Shown here piece by piece: positions 22,501-33,559 of a stretch of 64,000 nt of DNA (its first letter is position 1; the number at the start of each line of letters is the position of its first letter). Under the pieces are notes generated by a model, which did no database searches, was not told where the DNA came from, and was given only the letters and a program-made list of their open reading frames with translations. The stretch lies in the NCBI GenBank assembly GCA_021613535.1, contig CP075494.1, positions 15,934,001 through 15,998,000 on the forward strand, written 5' to 3'. A program made the translations under genes and the position numbers. The stretch comes from Adineta vaga (taxonomy: Eukaryota; Rotifera).

Positions 22501-22555
22501 TGAATTAATTCAAAACAGAATACAAACTGGAATTATTCCTCTATATTATGAATAG
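19535..22555 (+). CDS. ADP-ribosyltransferase (R-S-E class) fused to a TPR array
   Basis: A single large exon encodes 1006 residues from the first ATG (19535); the open frame extends 36 codons upstream without ATG, so a leader exon is possible. Residues about 100-260 form an arginine-type mono-ADP-ribosyltransferase domain. The NAD-binding Arg is in YRGQF (about 150), the Ser motif is SFLSTST (about 172), and the acidic E-x-E loop is FPDEEEILF (about 230). After residue 290 come at least fifteen tetratricopeptide repeats, many at 42-residue spacing (YYQALNYFQSLLNQQM, YDKSYKYFSLLL). This resembles kinesin-light-chain-like arrays. Predicted role: cytosolic ADP-ribosylation of a TPR-bound partner. 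Enzymes of this class also occur as toxins, but here the context is a host gene with host codon use. A 45-bp piece of its 5' region recurs at 23085-23131. Confidence 0.85.
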   Translation: MGEASKDSVQRNTPEDRLGSVVYSSKDNESMHKSLNGEFTLYRLLIDQILDGKYSLNLKNSHSLAKYFHPDDEKDKKLLKEYDTKYQSNQAIYWYTRESPVYKNLNKALRTQNTNDIVPFATFIKDLNHQLDDEHQLFIKQLQTNQFQVYRGQFISKDEIIRLKSSIGDLISMNSFLSTSTNRKKAFEFATSRAPPTDDLCSVLLQMNIDINIQSKPYADIKRLSAFPDEEEILFVVGCVFKIEKISFNEKDNLWMAELSLCSEKNSDMKKFSKDLNKDLNEQNNLISLANYLIDMNKYDQAQIFLESILNNNILKNSIDFAYCYFIFGKVHEKKGNYMNSIENLNKSLDYLLNDKKLNEHSLVSECYNQMGSVYCSQEDYQKSFEVYDTALDTKNNISSITYFGLAQIHYKEKNHHLALDYLNKILKNQQELKSSFIANVYIHIAMNLTALGKTEEAGKILNNIIQLQTKELHDKHPDLSYTYHQIGLMYLEQNDFEKSLEFINKAYQLQLDSLPNNHPDFAETFQNYAEYYLKKKNFDKSLFYFEKRLENQLKTLSWDHPNVMKTYYDLGNIHWKKRNYNQASDYFQKILQAELERKKIGESALSTSYKTLADLYFDQYKTSLDKNVLDQAIPFYLNYLKNELETKLVEDESLIDVYKILAEISYKKRQLNHSLLYYNRLLNCYFQKESLHKKEIRETYELIQKIYLKRKNLNQSLLYYSNLHSNEIENKSRHIKNVHFENCYLDQTFHYFSNLLKKQMKTNSQNLPRINGLNFILGNICYDKKDYDKSYKYFSLLLINELNKKLYNDNSLKTLYETIGNIYLKKTDYNRSLIYYFHSLNCQLNEESFSQIGKIFLIKDYFIHSRNDKSMTKLDNYLNNFHLENTLIQHVAFYFTNLLHNPLKQFLTNEIYEILGNIYLKQQNYYQALNYFQSLLNQQMKENSSLVWIYLVIADIYLKQGHSNQAQQFYQYSLNLARQFHSSNQSLIELIQNRIQTGIIPLYYE

Positions 22556-23222
22556 AAACATGAAGAAAATCTAATCATTTATTTCAAAAACTAAACTTTG
22601 AATGTAAAAAAAAAAGACAAGTTTGTTTCATAAATATATCGTGTTACTTTGATCTATATATAAATATTTCCTCCTTGATCAATCAGGTGACATCTAATAG
22701 TTCACTCGAGGATCATAGGAAGTCATCCTCGACGAGCGTTATTCATAAATTATATTGTAGAAGTTTTTCTGATGCAAGAATTGATTTTGCTTTTGTTTTA
22801 AAATGAAATTCTTAATAACTTTAGTTAATACAAAACAAAGTACATAAAGATATTTTCCGATAAAATTCAGATGACAAAAAATTATAGCCATAGAGACGAA
22901 ATCTTGAGATTTCAACATCATATCGACTGTCTGGAAAATTTCTTTGTACTATAGAACGATAAGGTTCGATCTTATCTTCATGAATTACAAGAAAAATAAC
23001 TGCGTCATTTTCTTTTCATATTTTACATATTTAGTCTTTATTGAAAAAGGAATGTTTGAATAATTTACGAAATATCTTACAGATTGAAATACACTTCAAG
23101 ATCGTTTAGGTTCTGTTATTTATATTCGAAGTCGAATTATATAGACAGCTACTCTATCTAATAGGAAATAATGTTTACGAGTGACATCTAGAGAACAATG
23201 TATTCAATGGAATAGAGAAACA
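22556..23222. other. Intergenic region with a fragment of the ADP-ribosyltransferase gene
   Basis: Mostly AT-rich with no gene. At 23085-23131 it carries GAAATACAC..AAGATCGTTTAGGTTCTGTT-type sequence, about 90% identical to 19565-19611 inside the preceding gene. Beyond that no homology was found by eye. Confidence 0.5.
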
Positions 23223-26200
23223 ATGAATAGGAAAAAAAAATGCTTATTTCATCGATTTTTTGGATATAGAAATGAAAAAGGAGAAATGAATTTAAATAAA
23301 GATGAAATTCGTGTTTTAATTTTAAACGAAAACGAAAATAAAAATGAAGAATTATTTCATTTAAAAAAAGGATATTATCTTCAAATTATATTATCATCTT
23401 CATTAACATATAAAAATATTCGATTCTTTACAAATTATTCTAATGATAATTTTCAACGAAATAAATATGAAGAATTTCAATGGATTTCTTCTTCAAACAA
23501 TTCATTTGATCGTGCAAATCGTTATGTATTAATTCATTGTCTCAAATCTGGTTCATTTCGTTATTATTTTACAATTGATGGAAGCAACTATAAAGAAAAT
23601 CGAAATGGTCAAGGTTATTTTCATATCTCAATTGATTTAATTTTATCAAATGAAATTTTAAATCCAAATTCGATAACATGTCAAACAATTTTATCCAAAT
23701 GTTTAGGTTCCTATTCCGAATGGTTATCACGTCTTGAAGTTTCATATCATTCTGGTTATAATTTTCTTCATTTTACGCCAATACAAAGTCTTTCAGAGAT
23801 TTCTAATTCATCCTATTCAATAAAAGATCATCATAAATTAAATTCATTATTTCAATGTTCATATGAACAAATCGGAAAAATAATTGAAGAAATTTATCAA
23901 AAATGGAATATCTTTTCTTTAAGTGATCTTGTTTATAATCATGTAGCAATTGATTGTTTATTAATCTCAAATCATCCAGAAATAACATATAATTTAATTA
24001 ATAGTCCATATTTAAAATCAGCTGTTCTTCTTGATTCAATTTTAATTCAATTTACTCGTGATATTCATGAAGGAAAACTTTTATACAAAGGAATTTCACG
24101 AGATATTAAAGAAGATCAATTTGAATTGATAAGAAAATATTTACTCGATGAACAAATTCCAAAATATCGTTTATGGGAATATTATATTGTTGATATTGAT
24201 CGAATTATTCAAGAATTTCATGAATTTTTATCTAAAGAAAACGATTGTCCAGAAAAAAGTTCGAATAAAAAACTTGAAATTGAACATAAAACTTATCAAC
24301 GAATGAAAAGTTCAATTAATTTTCAATCGGCTAAAGAAATTTATTTTTATCAACGAAAAGATTTCAATGAGAAAAATCAATGGATTAAATTTGCTTGTGA
24401 AGATTTAAAAAATGATTTAATTAATTTAAATAAAAATTTCATTCAAAATTTAAATGAAAAACTTTCACGAGCAATTGATAATTGTCTTAAATCATTTTAT
24501 TATCGATTCTTTTCATATGATGGACCAAAATATAAACAAATTTCTTTTCCATCAATTTTATTTGTGCCAAATTATTTCTCTTATCCAAATCAACAATTTA
24601 AACATCCAGATGAAATTAATCTTTTAATTGAAAATGATACTCAATATCAAACATTTCTTATGGCACATAATGGATGGGTTATCAATGATGATCCAAGAAG
24701 AAATTTTGCTAATGAAGGTGAAGATGTTTATTTATGTCGTGATTTAATTCCATGGTGTGATTTAATTAAATTACGTTTTGGTTCTCGAAGTGATGATTGT
24801 CCAATGTTATATTCATATATGAAAGAATATACACGATTAATAGCCAAAACATTTCATGGTTGTCGTCTTGATAATTGTCATTCAACACCGATTTGGTTTC
24901 TACAAGAAATGATGGATTATGCAAGAGAAATTGATACGAATTTTTATATTAATGCTGAATTATTTACAGGAAATATTTCAATTGATAATTATTATATAAA
25001 TCAAATAGGAATTAATTCATTGATAAGAGAATCTTATCGTGCATTTGATCCTTATCAATTAGGTGAAATGATCTCAATAATAAGTCAATCAAATCCTATT
25101 GGTTCATTTTTACAATTAAATATTTCTCCATTAAAATCAACAAAATTATATTCATTATTTTATGATCAAACACATGATAATCCATCATTAATACAAAGAA
25201 GATCAGTTGAAGATCTGCTTCCTCGTTCCGCTTGTGTTGCAATGACAAATTCTCCAATTGGATCAAATCGTGGTTATGATGAATTAATTCCACATTATAT
25301 TGATGTTGTTCATGAAACAAGATTTTATGCAAAATGGGGTTATAAACAACAACAAGTCAATGAAAAAACTGCCATGATTGCAATACGAAAAGCTTTGAAT
25401 CATTTACATATAAATCTTTGCCAACAAGGTTTTACACAATTAATGATTGATCAATTATCAAGTTCAGCTTTATTAATAACTCGTCATAATCCAATAAATC
25501 ATCAATCTATTTTATTAATAGCTCATACATCTTTTTATCAATCAAATGAGAAATGGGAATATATTAGTTCATTAACAATTGAAGGTATTATTAATGAAAT
25601 TTTATTTGAAGGTACAATTCATCATCCACAAAATGAAGAATCAGTTCGAGATTTTCAACGATCAAAAACTTATTTAAATGGACTTGAAAAGACGAAAATT
25701 TATTTTAAAGAACATGTTTTAATTGAACAAAGTCGTTGTATTCGTTTAACATCACCCAATTCACCTGATTATACAGGTTATCGAACAATTGAATTTACCG
25801 ATGAATTTTCTCCTGGATCAATAATTGCTTTACAAATTTCACTTCTTCCACAAATTTCACAATCAATTTCTAATTTAAAAGAAATGTTAAATCAATTTGA
25901 TAATTTTCAAAGTGAATTTTTTGAAATCATACGAAAATTAACATTAATTGATCTTCAACGTATTCTTTATCGTTCATCAAATGAAGAACAAGCAGATGGA
26001 AATGGTTTTGATGTTTATACAATACCTGATTATGGAAAATTAAATTATTGTGGTTTACAAGGTCTTATGTCAATTTTAGAAAAAATTCGTTTACAAAATT
26101 CTCTTCGTCATCCATTAATTGTCAATTTAAAACAAGGTAATTGGTTAATCGATTATATTGTTAATAGACTTCAAATATATTCAACTACGAAACAATTATC

Positions 26201-27901
26201 ACAATGGTTGGAAAAAGCATTTTCCTATGTAAAAACATTAACACGTGTTATGATACCAGTTTATTTTGATTTAATAATAACAAAAACTTATCGAATATTA
26301 TTAGAACATGGTTGGTCATTAATGACACCATTTATATCACAATCATCAACATTTATTCGTGCACTTGCACAAACAAGTATTCAATTAATAAGTATTGTAC
26401 CAAATGCACGTTTACCATTATTATCATCGAATTTACGTCAACCACAACCAATTCAAGATATTGATCAACAAACAATGGAACAAATTCAACAATGTCCATC
26501 ATTAGCTGCTGGTCTTCCGCATTTTTCAAGTGGAATATGGAGAAATTGGGGACGAGATACATTTATATCATTACGTGGTCTTCTTCTTTTAACTGGTCGA
26601 TATGAAGAAGCTCGTTATTTAATTTTAGCTTATGCTGGATGTCTTCGTCATGGTTTAATACCAAACTTATTAGCTGATGGAAAGAATGCTCGTTATAATG
26701 CACGAGATGCTGTTTGGTGGTGGTTATATTCGATTTCAAATTATACGAATTCAGTACCGAATGGATATGAAATTCTTTCGGATATTGTATCACGTTTATA
26801 TCCAACTGATGATAGTCCTTTACAATCAGTTGGTCTACATGAACAAACATTATCGGATGTTATTCAAGAAATTCTGATTCGTCATATTCAATCAGTTAAA
26901 TTTTGTGAACGTGGTGCTGGACCTTTATTAGATTCTGACATGACAAATGTAGGTTTTAATAATCAAATTGGAATTGATCTTAAGACAGGATTTGTTTATG
27001 GTGGAAATCAATGGAATTGTGGAACATGGATGGATAAAATGGGTTCAAGTAATAAAGCAAAAAATAAAGGACATCCAGCAACACCACGTGATGGATCAGC
27101 AATTGAATTAATAGGATTATGTCGTGCAATACTTACATGGTTAATTCAGATGAATAAACAAGGTTATTATCCATATGATTCTGTTCAAACATCACTCAGT
27201 TCGGGAGATGAAATCGATATTTCCTTTCAAAAATGGATCGATCAAATTGATGAAAATTTTGAAAAAGAATTCTGGATTGATCTAACAAATTCTTCAAAAT
27301 ATGTTAATCGAAAAGAAATTTATAAAGATACAATTAATTCAACCTTTCAATGGACTGATTTTCAATTAAGACCAAATTTTCTTATTGCAGCTGTTGTTGC
27401 TCCAGAGATGTTTGATAAAACTCATATATGGTTAGCTTTAAAACAAGTTGAACAAATTCTTCTCGGAAAATATGGAATCAAAACACTTGATCCAAAGTAA
27501 ATTGAAACCGAGGTTTTTTGTCCAATATAATTTTTGTTTTTAGTGATTATAATTATATTGGTGATTATGTTAATGACGATGATTCAAATGATTATAAACG
27601 AGCACATGGTTTTAATTATCATAATGGCCCAGAATGGTTGTGGTTGACTGGTTATTATATTCGTGCTAAACTTTATTGGTCAAAACAACAAGATGATCCT
27701 TTGATTGTCGAACAAACAATTGCACATATTGAAAAGATTCTTTCTGCACATATGGAATTAATTTTATCGAACGATTGGAAAGGTTTACCAGAATTAACGA
27801 ATGCTGATGGAAAACTATGTCCTTATTCCTGTTCTGTCCAAGCATGGTCTTCTGCAACACTTTTAGAAGCTTTATATGATCTCACACAAACTAAGAACTA
27901 A
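23223..27901 (+). CDS. AGL: Glycogen debranching enzyme (4-alpha-glucanotransferase / amylo-1,6-glucosidase)
   Basis: Two exons, 23223-27496 and 27544-27901, with a 47-bp intron give 1543 residues, close to the 1532 of the human enzyme. I chose ATG 23223; the open frame runs 14 codons further upstream without ATG. The N-terminal part (IRVLILNENENKNEELFHL, LKSGSFRYYF) matches the family start. The transferase domain carries the nucleophile in RLDNCHSTP (Asp about 550) and the general acid in INAELFTG (about 579). The C-terminal GH133 glucosidase domain has RNWGRDTFISLRGLLLLTGR (about 1108), NARDAVWWWLYSI, GGNQWNCGTWMDKMG and, across the intron, GFNYHNGPEWLWLTGYY. It breaks alpha-1,6 branch points of glycogen in the cytosol. 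All key regions are intact. Confidence 0.95.
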
Positions 27902-29220
27902 GGAAAGATATCTTTTTAACTTTTTTATAAGATATGTTTTAGATCACTTTGAAATTTTAATAATAAAAGTTACTTTCATATCTTATTGATGATTGAAGTC
28001 TATATAATTAATTCTCGTTTCGTCGAAGATTAATTATATAGATCAATGAAATCTGTTTTTTTTAGTAACAGTAACAACAAGACAGAGAACAATTCACTTT
28101 CTTTATGTATAATTCACTCATTAAACGACAAACATATTTCTCAAAAGATTATATTCTAAAATAAACATTTATACGTCACATTCGTTTCGAAACAGATTTA
28201 TTACTTGATGTATACAAAAACCATTTGATAGTTACATAAATCAGCTTCGCAGCAAATATTAGCCAATAAAACAGTTCCGATGGTCTTTCAAAGTTGCATC
28301 GATCTTTATCACAACCGCGATTAGTAGTAGCAATAGCTTCTAATTTGTAGCATATATTTCAATTAGGACCACAGGTCGTGATTGTGTTCACTAATTTTAG
28401 ATACTTTGTCAAGCATAGATGATGTTTATTATCAAAATAACTTCCATTATTAAATCAATGCAATATAGTAAATGTTTATCATAGGTTCATGATCAATCGA
28501 TTAATTGTTGCTGCGAAGAAAAATAAAATCGATCTATTGTTAATATTCTTGAACCAGTCAGCTTTGGTTTTGCTCATTTGAAACCAGTATTATCCTCAAA
28601 AACTCGTTGATATTTATAAAATCTCTTTGAAAACAATTTCTTATGTAAAAATATTCTGCCTTATATATGAACATCGTCTGAAATGTCAAGTCAAACAAAT
28701 AGTAATATATAGAAAATATTGAATCGGTCTCATATCTGTAATAAATATTTACTTTCTCTTGTTTTCATTTTAACTCGATTGACTTTTCTTCTTCCAAAAG
28801 GACTTATTCTCTCTCAATAAACTCAAATAAACATATAGAAAAGATTTATTGATATTTCGTTTGGATTGTATTATAACTATAAAAAGAATAAGTTAATCTT
28901 GAAGGGAATGATACGCATATATTTTGATAAAAAAAGTCGTATATAATAACGATACAAGAGAAAAAGCTAATAAAAATTCGAAATGTTACTGTTTTTTAAT
29001 ATATGTAATAGCTGAAGCAATAACTTAAGCAGCAGATTTATCAGTTAAACGAATAGTTAATTGTATTGTTGTTGTTGTTGTTGTACTTGCATAATCTGCT
29101 GATATTTCTCCTAAAATCATTCTAAGTCGAACAAGTACATCATGTCTACCTCGATAAATTCCAGCTAAATCAAGTGTATGTGATGTTTATTGTTTTCAGC
29201 TACTTTATCCGATTGTTCAC
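27902..29220. other. Intergenic region with a minus-strand coding relic
   Basis: Most is noncoding AT-rich sequence. On the minus strand, 29168 down to a stop at about 29024 reads a plausible protein end. It contains IYRGRHDVLVRLRMILGEIS, then a Thr run and IQLTIRLTDKSAA. The frame is lost upstream near 29170, about 50 bp before the inverted repeat at 29221. This looks like the truncated 3' end of a gene I do not recognise. Confidence 0.35.
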
Positions 29221-29285
29221 ACGTAGGATATCCTAGCTCTCGATTCGAGTATTTCCGTGATCGATTCGCTCATCAGAGCTTTCCA
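29221..29285 (+). repeat. Left 65-bp inverted repeat of a 2.15-kb unit
   Basis: ACGTAGGATATCCTAGCTCT to AGAGCTTTCCA is about 94% identical to the reverse complement of 31306-31370. The two arms enclose the degraded reading frame at 29844-31002. They may be transposon termini, but no flanking duplication is clear. Confidence 0.65.
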
Positions 29286-29843
29286 AGTACACTAACATAC
29301 TTATGTTTTGAAAGTTCAAAAAAATAAGAATAATTTTTTCTGTTTAAATATCGTCTGTAAATATTTGATTATATTTTTTTGCTGTGGTAGCTTGAACTTG
29401 CAGCTCTTGATTGAGTAGCAAAGGTTTTTTTTTCCTGTGCTATGTTATTTCTAATGTATGACGAGAATCTGTATGTAATTGAAAATTTTGTCTATCCTCA
29501 TAAAGATTTAGTAATAGTTGCAGATATTTGTCTTTTTTAATATCCACCTAAGATGGTGTTAATTCATGTGCCGAAGGATAGATCTTTATCTTATATAGAT
29601 TTGATGCTCAATCAATATATAATCGTCTGATTTAGTATTCTCTTTTCTTTTAATTCACACATTGAAAATCAATAAAGAATGTATGATATTTATGAAGATT
29701 TATTTAGCATATTTGACAACAAATGAATTATAACATGAATAGAAAAACTATTAAGGATAGACAAATGTCTTCTATTTGAGATCGAACGTCGTTCATTTCT
29801 CTTTGTAGTTGATATTTAATGAATTTAATGATATAAACGAAGA

Positions 29844-31002
29844 TCATGGCGAATATGGAACAAAGAACCCGGATAAGATGGATAGTCCGAAATCATAAAT
29901 AGTTTCTTTAAATTTTGATTGTTTTGATGGGAAAGTTAACATCAAATCTTTCATTGATTTCTCCAATTGTACACGGTAAGCTGATACAAGCGTTTGCTTC
30001 ACATTTTGAATTGGCACAATATAGTGAGGTAATTGATGATTGACGGAAGTGAAGCTACGTATCATAATGGTTCGATTTACTTTACATGATGCGGCAGATA
30101 ATTGAAATTTCAGACATGCAACTGTCTTATCACATGTTATACGCACAATCACTGCTTCATTCATTGAAATTGTTTCAGTGAGTTCATTTAAAGTTGTATT
30201 AAGTTGTCAGTAATATGTAAGATGTGTATTATAAAAAAGTCAAAGTCCATCATCAATATACAATATATCTTGCCCTATATTTGGTGAACGATTCACTTGA
30301 CACCTATCTATAACGAATTGATAATCGTCGAATAATTGAGACAGACATGATGATTGCGATAATGACAGTGAAATAGGTTTGTTGTGACACAAAACAAAGG
30401 GTGAGAATGTGCATTCATTATTTTCTAATTCATCGTTCCACATAAATGTTTGTTCAATGTAATTTATTCCAATCACGCTCGGAAGATTAGAATATATGTA
30501 TCTATAATTCTCAACAACTATTGGTAAAGGAAGCACACGATAAATTGAATGGATCGAGAGGCTATTTGCTGGAATTCGTAGGAATAGTGTTGAAACTGCT
30601 AAACAAGGCTTTGAGGATAAGAAGTATTGTCGACTTAATGCACAATAGCATAAAGCATTTAGAGATTCTTGAATATCATTTATTTGATACGAATTGTCGA
30701 TATTAGAAAATAATAGTTGCTAGAAATAGTTTTAAATCAGCAGAAGACAAATGTTCAAAACTAATTCTATTGCTATTGATTTGTTTCATAATTGTATCTA
30801 CTGATGTTGGACGAAATCGTAGCATATCATTATAGCTATCGACAGCATTCGTGGAAGAAGTTGATGATAATGCTTGATTGTCATTTTTCTGATAATAGAA
30901 TTGATTGTTGATCAAATGAATACTAGATGTAGTGTGTCGAAGAAATTCATCTGGCTTATGATGTACAAGAGCACGACTTAGATCACTGCCAGTTTGTAAC
31001 AA
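29844..31002 (-). pseudogene. Decayed reading frame, possibly a retroelement envelope-like gene
   Basis: Three consecutive minus-strand blocks (31002-30703, 30706-30240, 30164-29844) read like one protein. A one-base frameshift near 30706 and stop codons near 30240 and 30195 break it. The middle block has a pattern of spaced Cys with PLPIVVENYRYIYSNLPSV, then a C-x9-C pair and SLSQSSCLSQLF. The third block has more Cys, then a hydrophobic segment (LSILSGFFVPYSP). This layout recalls the envelope-like proteins of some animal LTR retroelements and related baculovirus F proteins. That is a weak impression with no diagnostic motif. It is clearly non-functional as it stands, and no reverse transcriptase or LTR was seen nearby. 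Confidence 0.3.
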
Positions 31003-31305
31003 TTATTGCTTGTTTGCAAATTGATCAAACGAACGCATGTGCTGTTCTCTACTACTATTAAATAAAACATTCAAAATAAAAGAATTTTTTCTCAGTTAGT
31101 ATAATTTCGATACTTTGTAACGATAAAATTTCCGGGAGAAAAATGCCTTCTTTGATGGTTCTATTTCTATTGGTAGATACAAACAAGGCAATGCATGACA
31201 GGGCTGAATATTTATGTAACTAAGATCATATCATCGAAATTAAAAAATAAGATGTGAAATCGGTAGTGATAATCACAATCTATCTGTAACCAATGCCTGT
31301 TTCAT

Positions 31306-31370
31306 TGGAAAGCTCTCATGAGCAAATCGATCACGGAAATACTCGAATCGGGAGCTAGGATATCCTACGT
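31306..31370 (-). repeat. Right 65-bp inverted repeat of the 2.15-kb unit
   Basis: TGGAAAGCTC to GGATATCCTACGT is the inverse complement of 29221-29285 with about four mismatches. Confidence 0.65.
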
Positions 31371-31785
31371 GAAAAGATGTAGAAGAATTCCGTTACGAAA
31401 TTATTCGATTTTTGATACTGACATTATCAATTTAGAAATGTTTTCCATATTGAATTAACTTTTTATGAATATGTCGTTGTATAATATAAAGAATCAATTC
31501 GATATCTTTGTTGTTTTTTCTTCGTATACGAAATAAATGATGAAAATTGCCACGTGTATAGTTCTTTTCTCTTTTTATGAGCAAATAAATCTTGTGCATT
31601 ACTCAGGAATCATGTTTATATCCAAATATATAGATATTTTTTTCCACATCCTTCTTTACAAAATGAAATAAAAGTAACAAGTTTTCGTAATGCTGTCACA
31701 GTTTTATAGTGAAAATGGCTGATGTTACCATTACCATTTCTGTTACTGAAATGCGTTAAAACTGTTTTCGTACCTATCAGGCAAT
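31371..31785. other. Intergenic region, no gene seen
   Basis: AT-rich sequence with no coding signal. Its last 8 bp (CAGGCAAT) are the left target duplication of the MITE that follows. Confidence 0.4.
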
Positions 31786-32010
31786 CAGTGGCGGAACCAG
31801 GATTTGGAGCTAGGGGCTGAGCCCCCCTGGCTTCGCCACTGATTTTATCTGTTAAAAATGTATGTGATTCTCACATATTAAGGTATATATCAGTGAGAAA
31901 TTACAAATTACAAAGCGAAATAAGATTTTAGATAAAAAAACTTTTTCTTAAATTTTCCTAGGGGGGGGGGGGACTGAGTCCCCTTGTCCTCCCCCACGGT
32001 TCCGCCACTG
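31786..32010. mobile_element. hAT-type MITE, copy 2
   Basis: The termini CAGTGGCGGAACCAGGATT and GGTTCCGCCACTG match copy 1 at 11103-11416. The 8-bp flanks CAGGCAAT (31778-31785 and 32011-32018) are identical. Inside, CTTCGCCACTG at about 31832-31842 is an extra terminal-like end only 57 bp from the left end, so this copy has a nested or rearranged structure. A run of 13 G precedes ACTGAGTCCCC. Confidence 0.85.
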
Positions 32011-32283
32011 CAGGCAATGAAAGAGTCAGATTTCCACTTCATTTTCGTCGAAACAATTGATTGTTGATATCTACAGGTGCGAGAGAATATCCATGTTCGT
32101 TCTCACGGTCATTTGTAAAGAATTCTATGCTCTATAAAATGCGATTAGATTAGTAAAAAAATATAAAACTTATCTCGATCCTTTCTTAAAGAAGATAAAT
32201 ATAATATACCAATAAAATAAGATTGAAAAAGCATAATACTTTTTTAATTCTTTTATCCTTTTTTTACGAATGGTCCATGTACA

Positions 32284-33559
32284 ATGACTAAAGTTCATCC
32301 AGAATTGTTGTTAGATGCAAATCAACTAACAGAACCAGACGTACCAGCTCAATCCACAAAATTACTAACGCGTCCATTGCCACAGGAACTTGTCGAGTTT
32401 AAATCTTATGTTGATTCAAAATGCTGTTATCATTCAGCACCGCTCGACAATGCTGAATTGATCAGTGTGCAAGACAAAGTAGCTTATCAATGTCAAATGA
32501 AAGTTTTGATGGAGGTTCGTAGTGAACATTGGAAGAAAGAACCTGCAACATGGCATCATGAAACAGTAGTCACTAGTACTACTCTGGGTAAGTTTTCTTC
32601 CCTAACTTTCTATTATATTCAATAAATAATTGATACAATCTCATTTTCTAGGTCGTTGGTTTGAAGATACAAAACGTGGCGGTGAACCAGTAGGTGATAT
32701 ATGGAATGATTATCACTTCGATCTTCCACAATCAGATGATAGATGCAAGAAGGAAATGGCATTGCCTAAATGTAGTTTTTCAACTAGATGTGATCAATGT
32801 CGAGGCAAAGGTTTAGAAAAATGTTCAGTATCAGCTTGTGGTGGAAGTGGATGGGTTCAATGCACACAATGCAATGGTCGAGGTCGAACAGAGACAGCAA
32901 AAACAATTACTATATGTGGTTGTTCGAACGGCAGAGTGCGTTGCTCAACATGCAAAGGTGGTGGTAAAGTTCACTGTTCTAATTGTAGTGGCTGTGGTGG
33001 ATTCTATCATTCTGTTATTCTGAAAGCTGAATGGCACACACGTACGAGTACATGGTATTGTCAAAATTCTTTCTTGCCTGAGAAACAAATTTCCAAAGCA
33101 CATCGTACTCTTTATTGGTCGAATCAACAACAACCATGGTCGAAAAATTCTTCAATAGATGGATTTATCCAATATCTTCAACAAGATGAAAGAAAGGAAA
33201 ATATTCAATTGAAGAAGAGTATCGTACGAGAATATCAAGAGGAGCATCTTAAACCAACTGCAGGAGTGAAAAATAGAATGTCTCGATTAGTTTGTACTAT
33301 CGAACGATTAGATTTTGAAGAAGTTCATTACACTCTCGACAATGAATATACAAATAAAAAACATCCAGAATTAGGTATGACATTTATCTATTGGTATTTT
33401 TTACTTTATATTTATGTTTAAGGAACAACTTTTCGCTTCTGCAAATTTCCTGTTAATGGCAAAGGACAAGTTATTTATGAAAATGAATATCCACTGAATT
33501 GTTGTGGATGCTTTGGAAATAAATGTGCTTGTTATTCTTGTTGTTGCTCAATATTGTGA
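32284..33559 (+). CDS. SSUH2: SSUH2 homologue (DnaJ-type zinc-finger-like repeat protein)
   Basis: Three exons, 32284-32587, 32652-33374 and 33423-33559, with 64- and 48-bp GT/AG introns, encode 387 residues. The central region (about 160-235) has repeated C-x-x-C-x-G-x-G units: CDQCRGKGLEKC, CTQCNGRGR, CSTCKGGGKVHCSNC. These resemble the DnaJ zinc-binding domain, and their arrangement with the flanking RWFEDTKRGGEPVGD is typical of SSUH2. The protein ends in a dense Cys cluster, CCGCFGNKCACYSCCCSIL. The last four residues, CSIL, form a CaaX box with Leu, the type recognised by geranylgeranyltransferase I. Human SSUH2 has been linked to tooth development; its molecular role is unknown. Membrane attachment through the tail is my inference. 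Confidence 0.88.

Noticed and set aside
29221-29285. Hammerhead ribozyme-like CTGATGAG on the minus strand followed by GAAA
   Set aside because: Stem II cannot form with a closing pair next to GAAA, no UH cleavage site follows the third stem, and the other arm of the inverted repeat has CTCATGAG instead.
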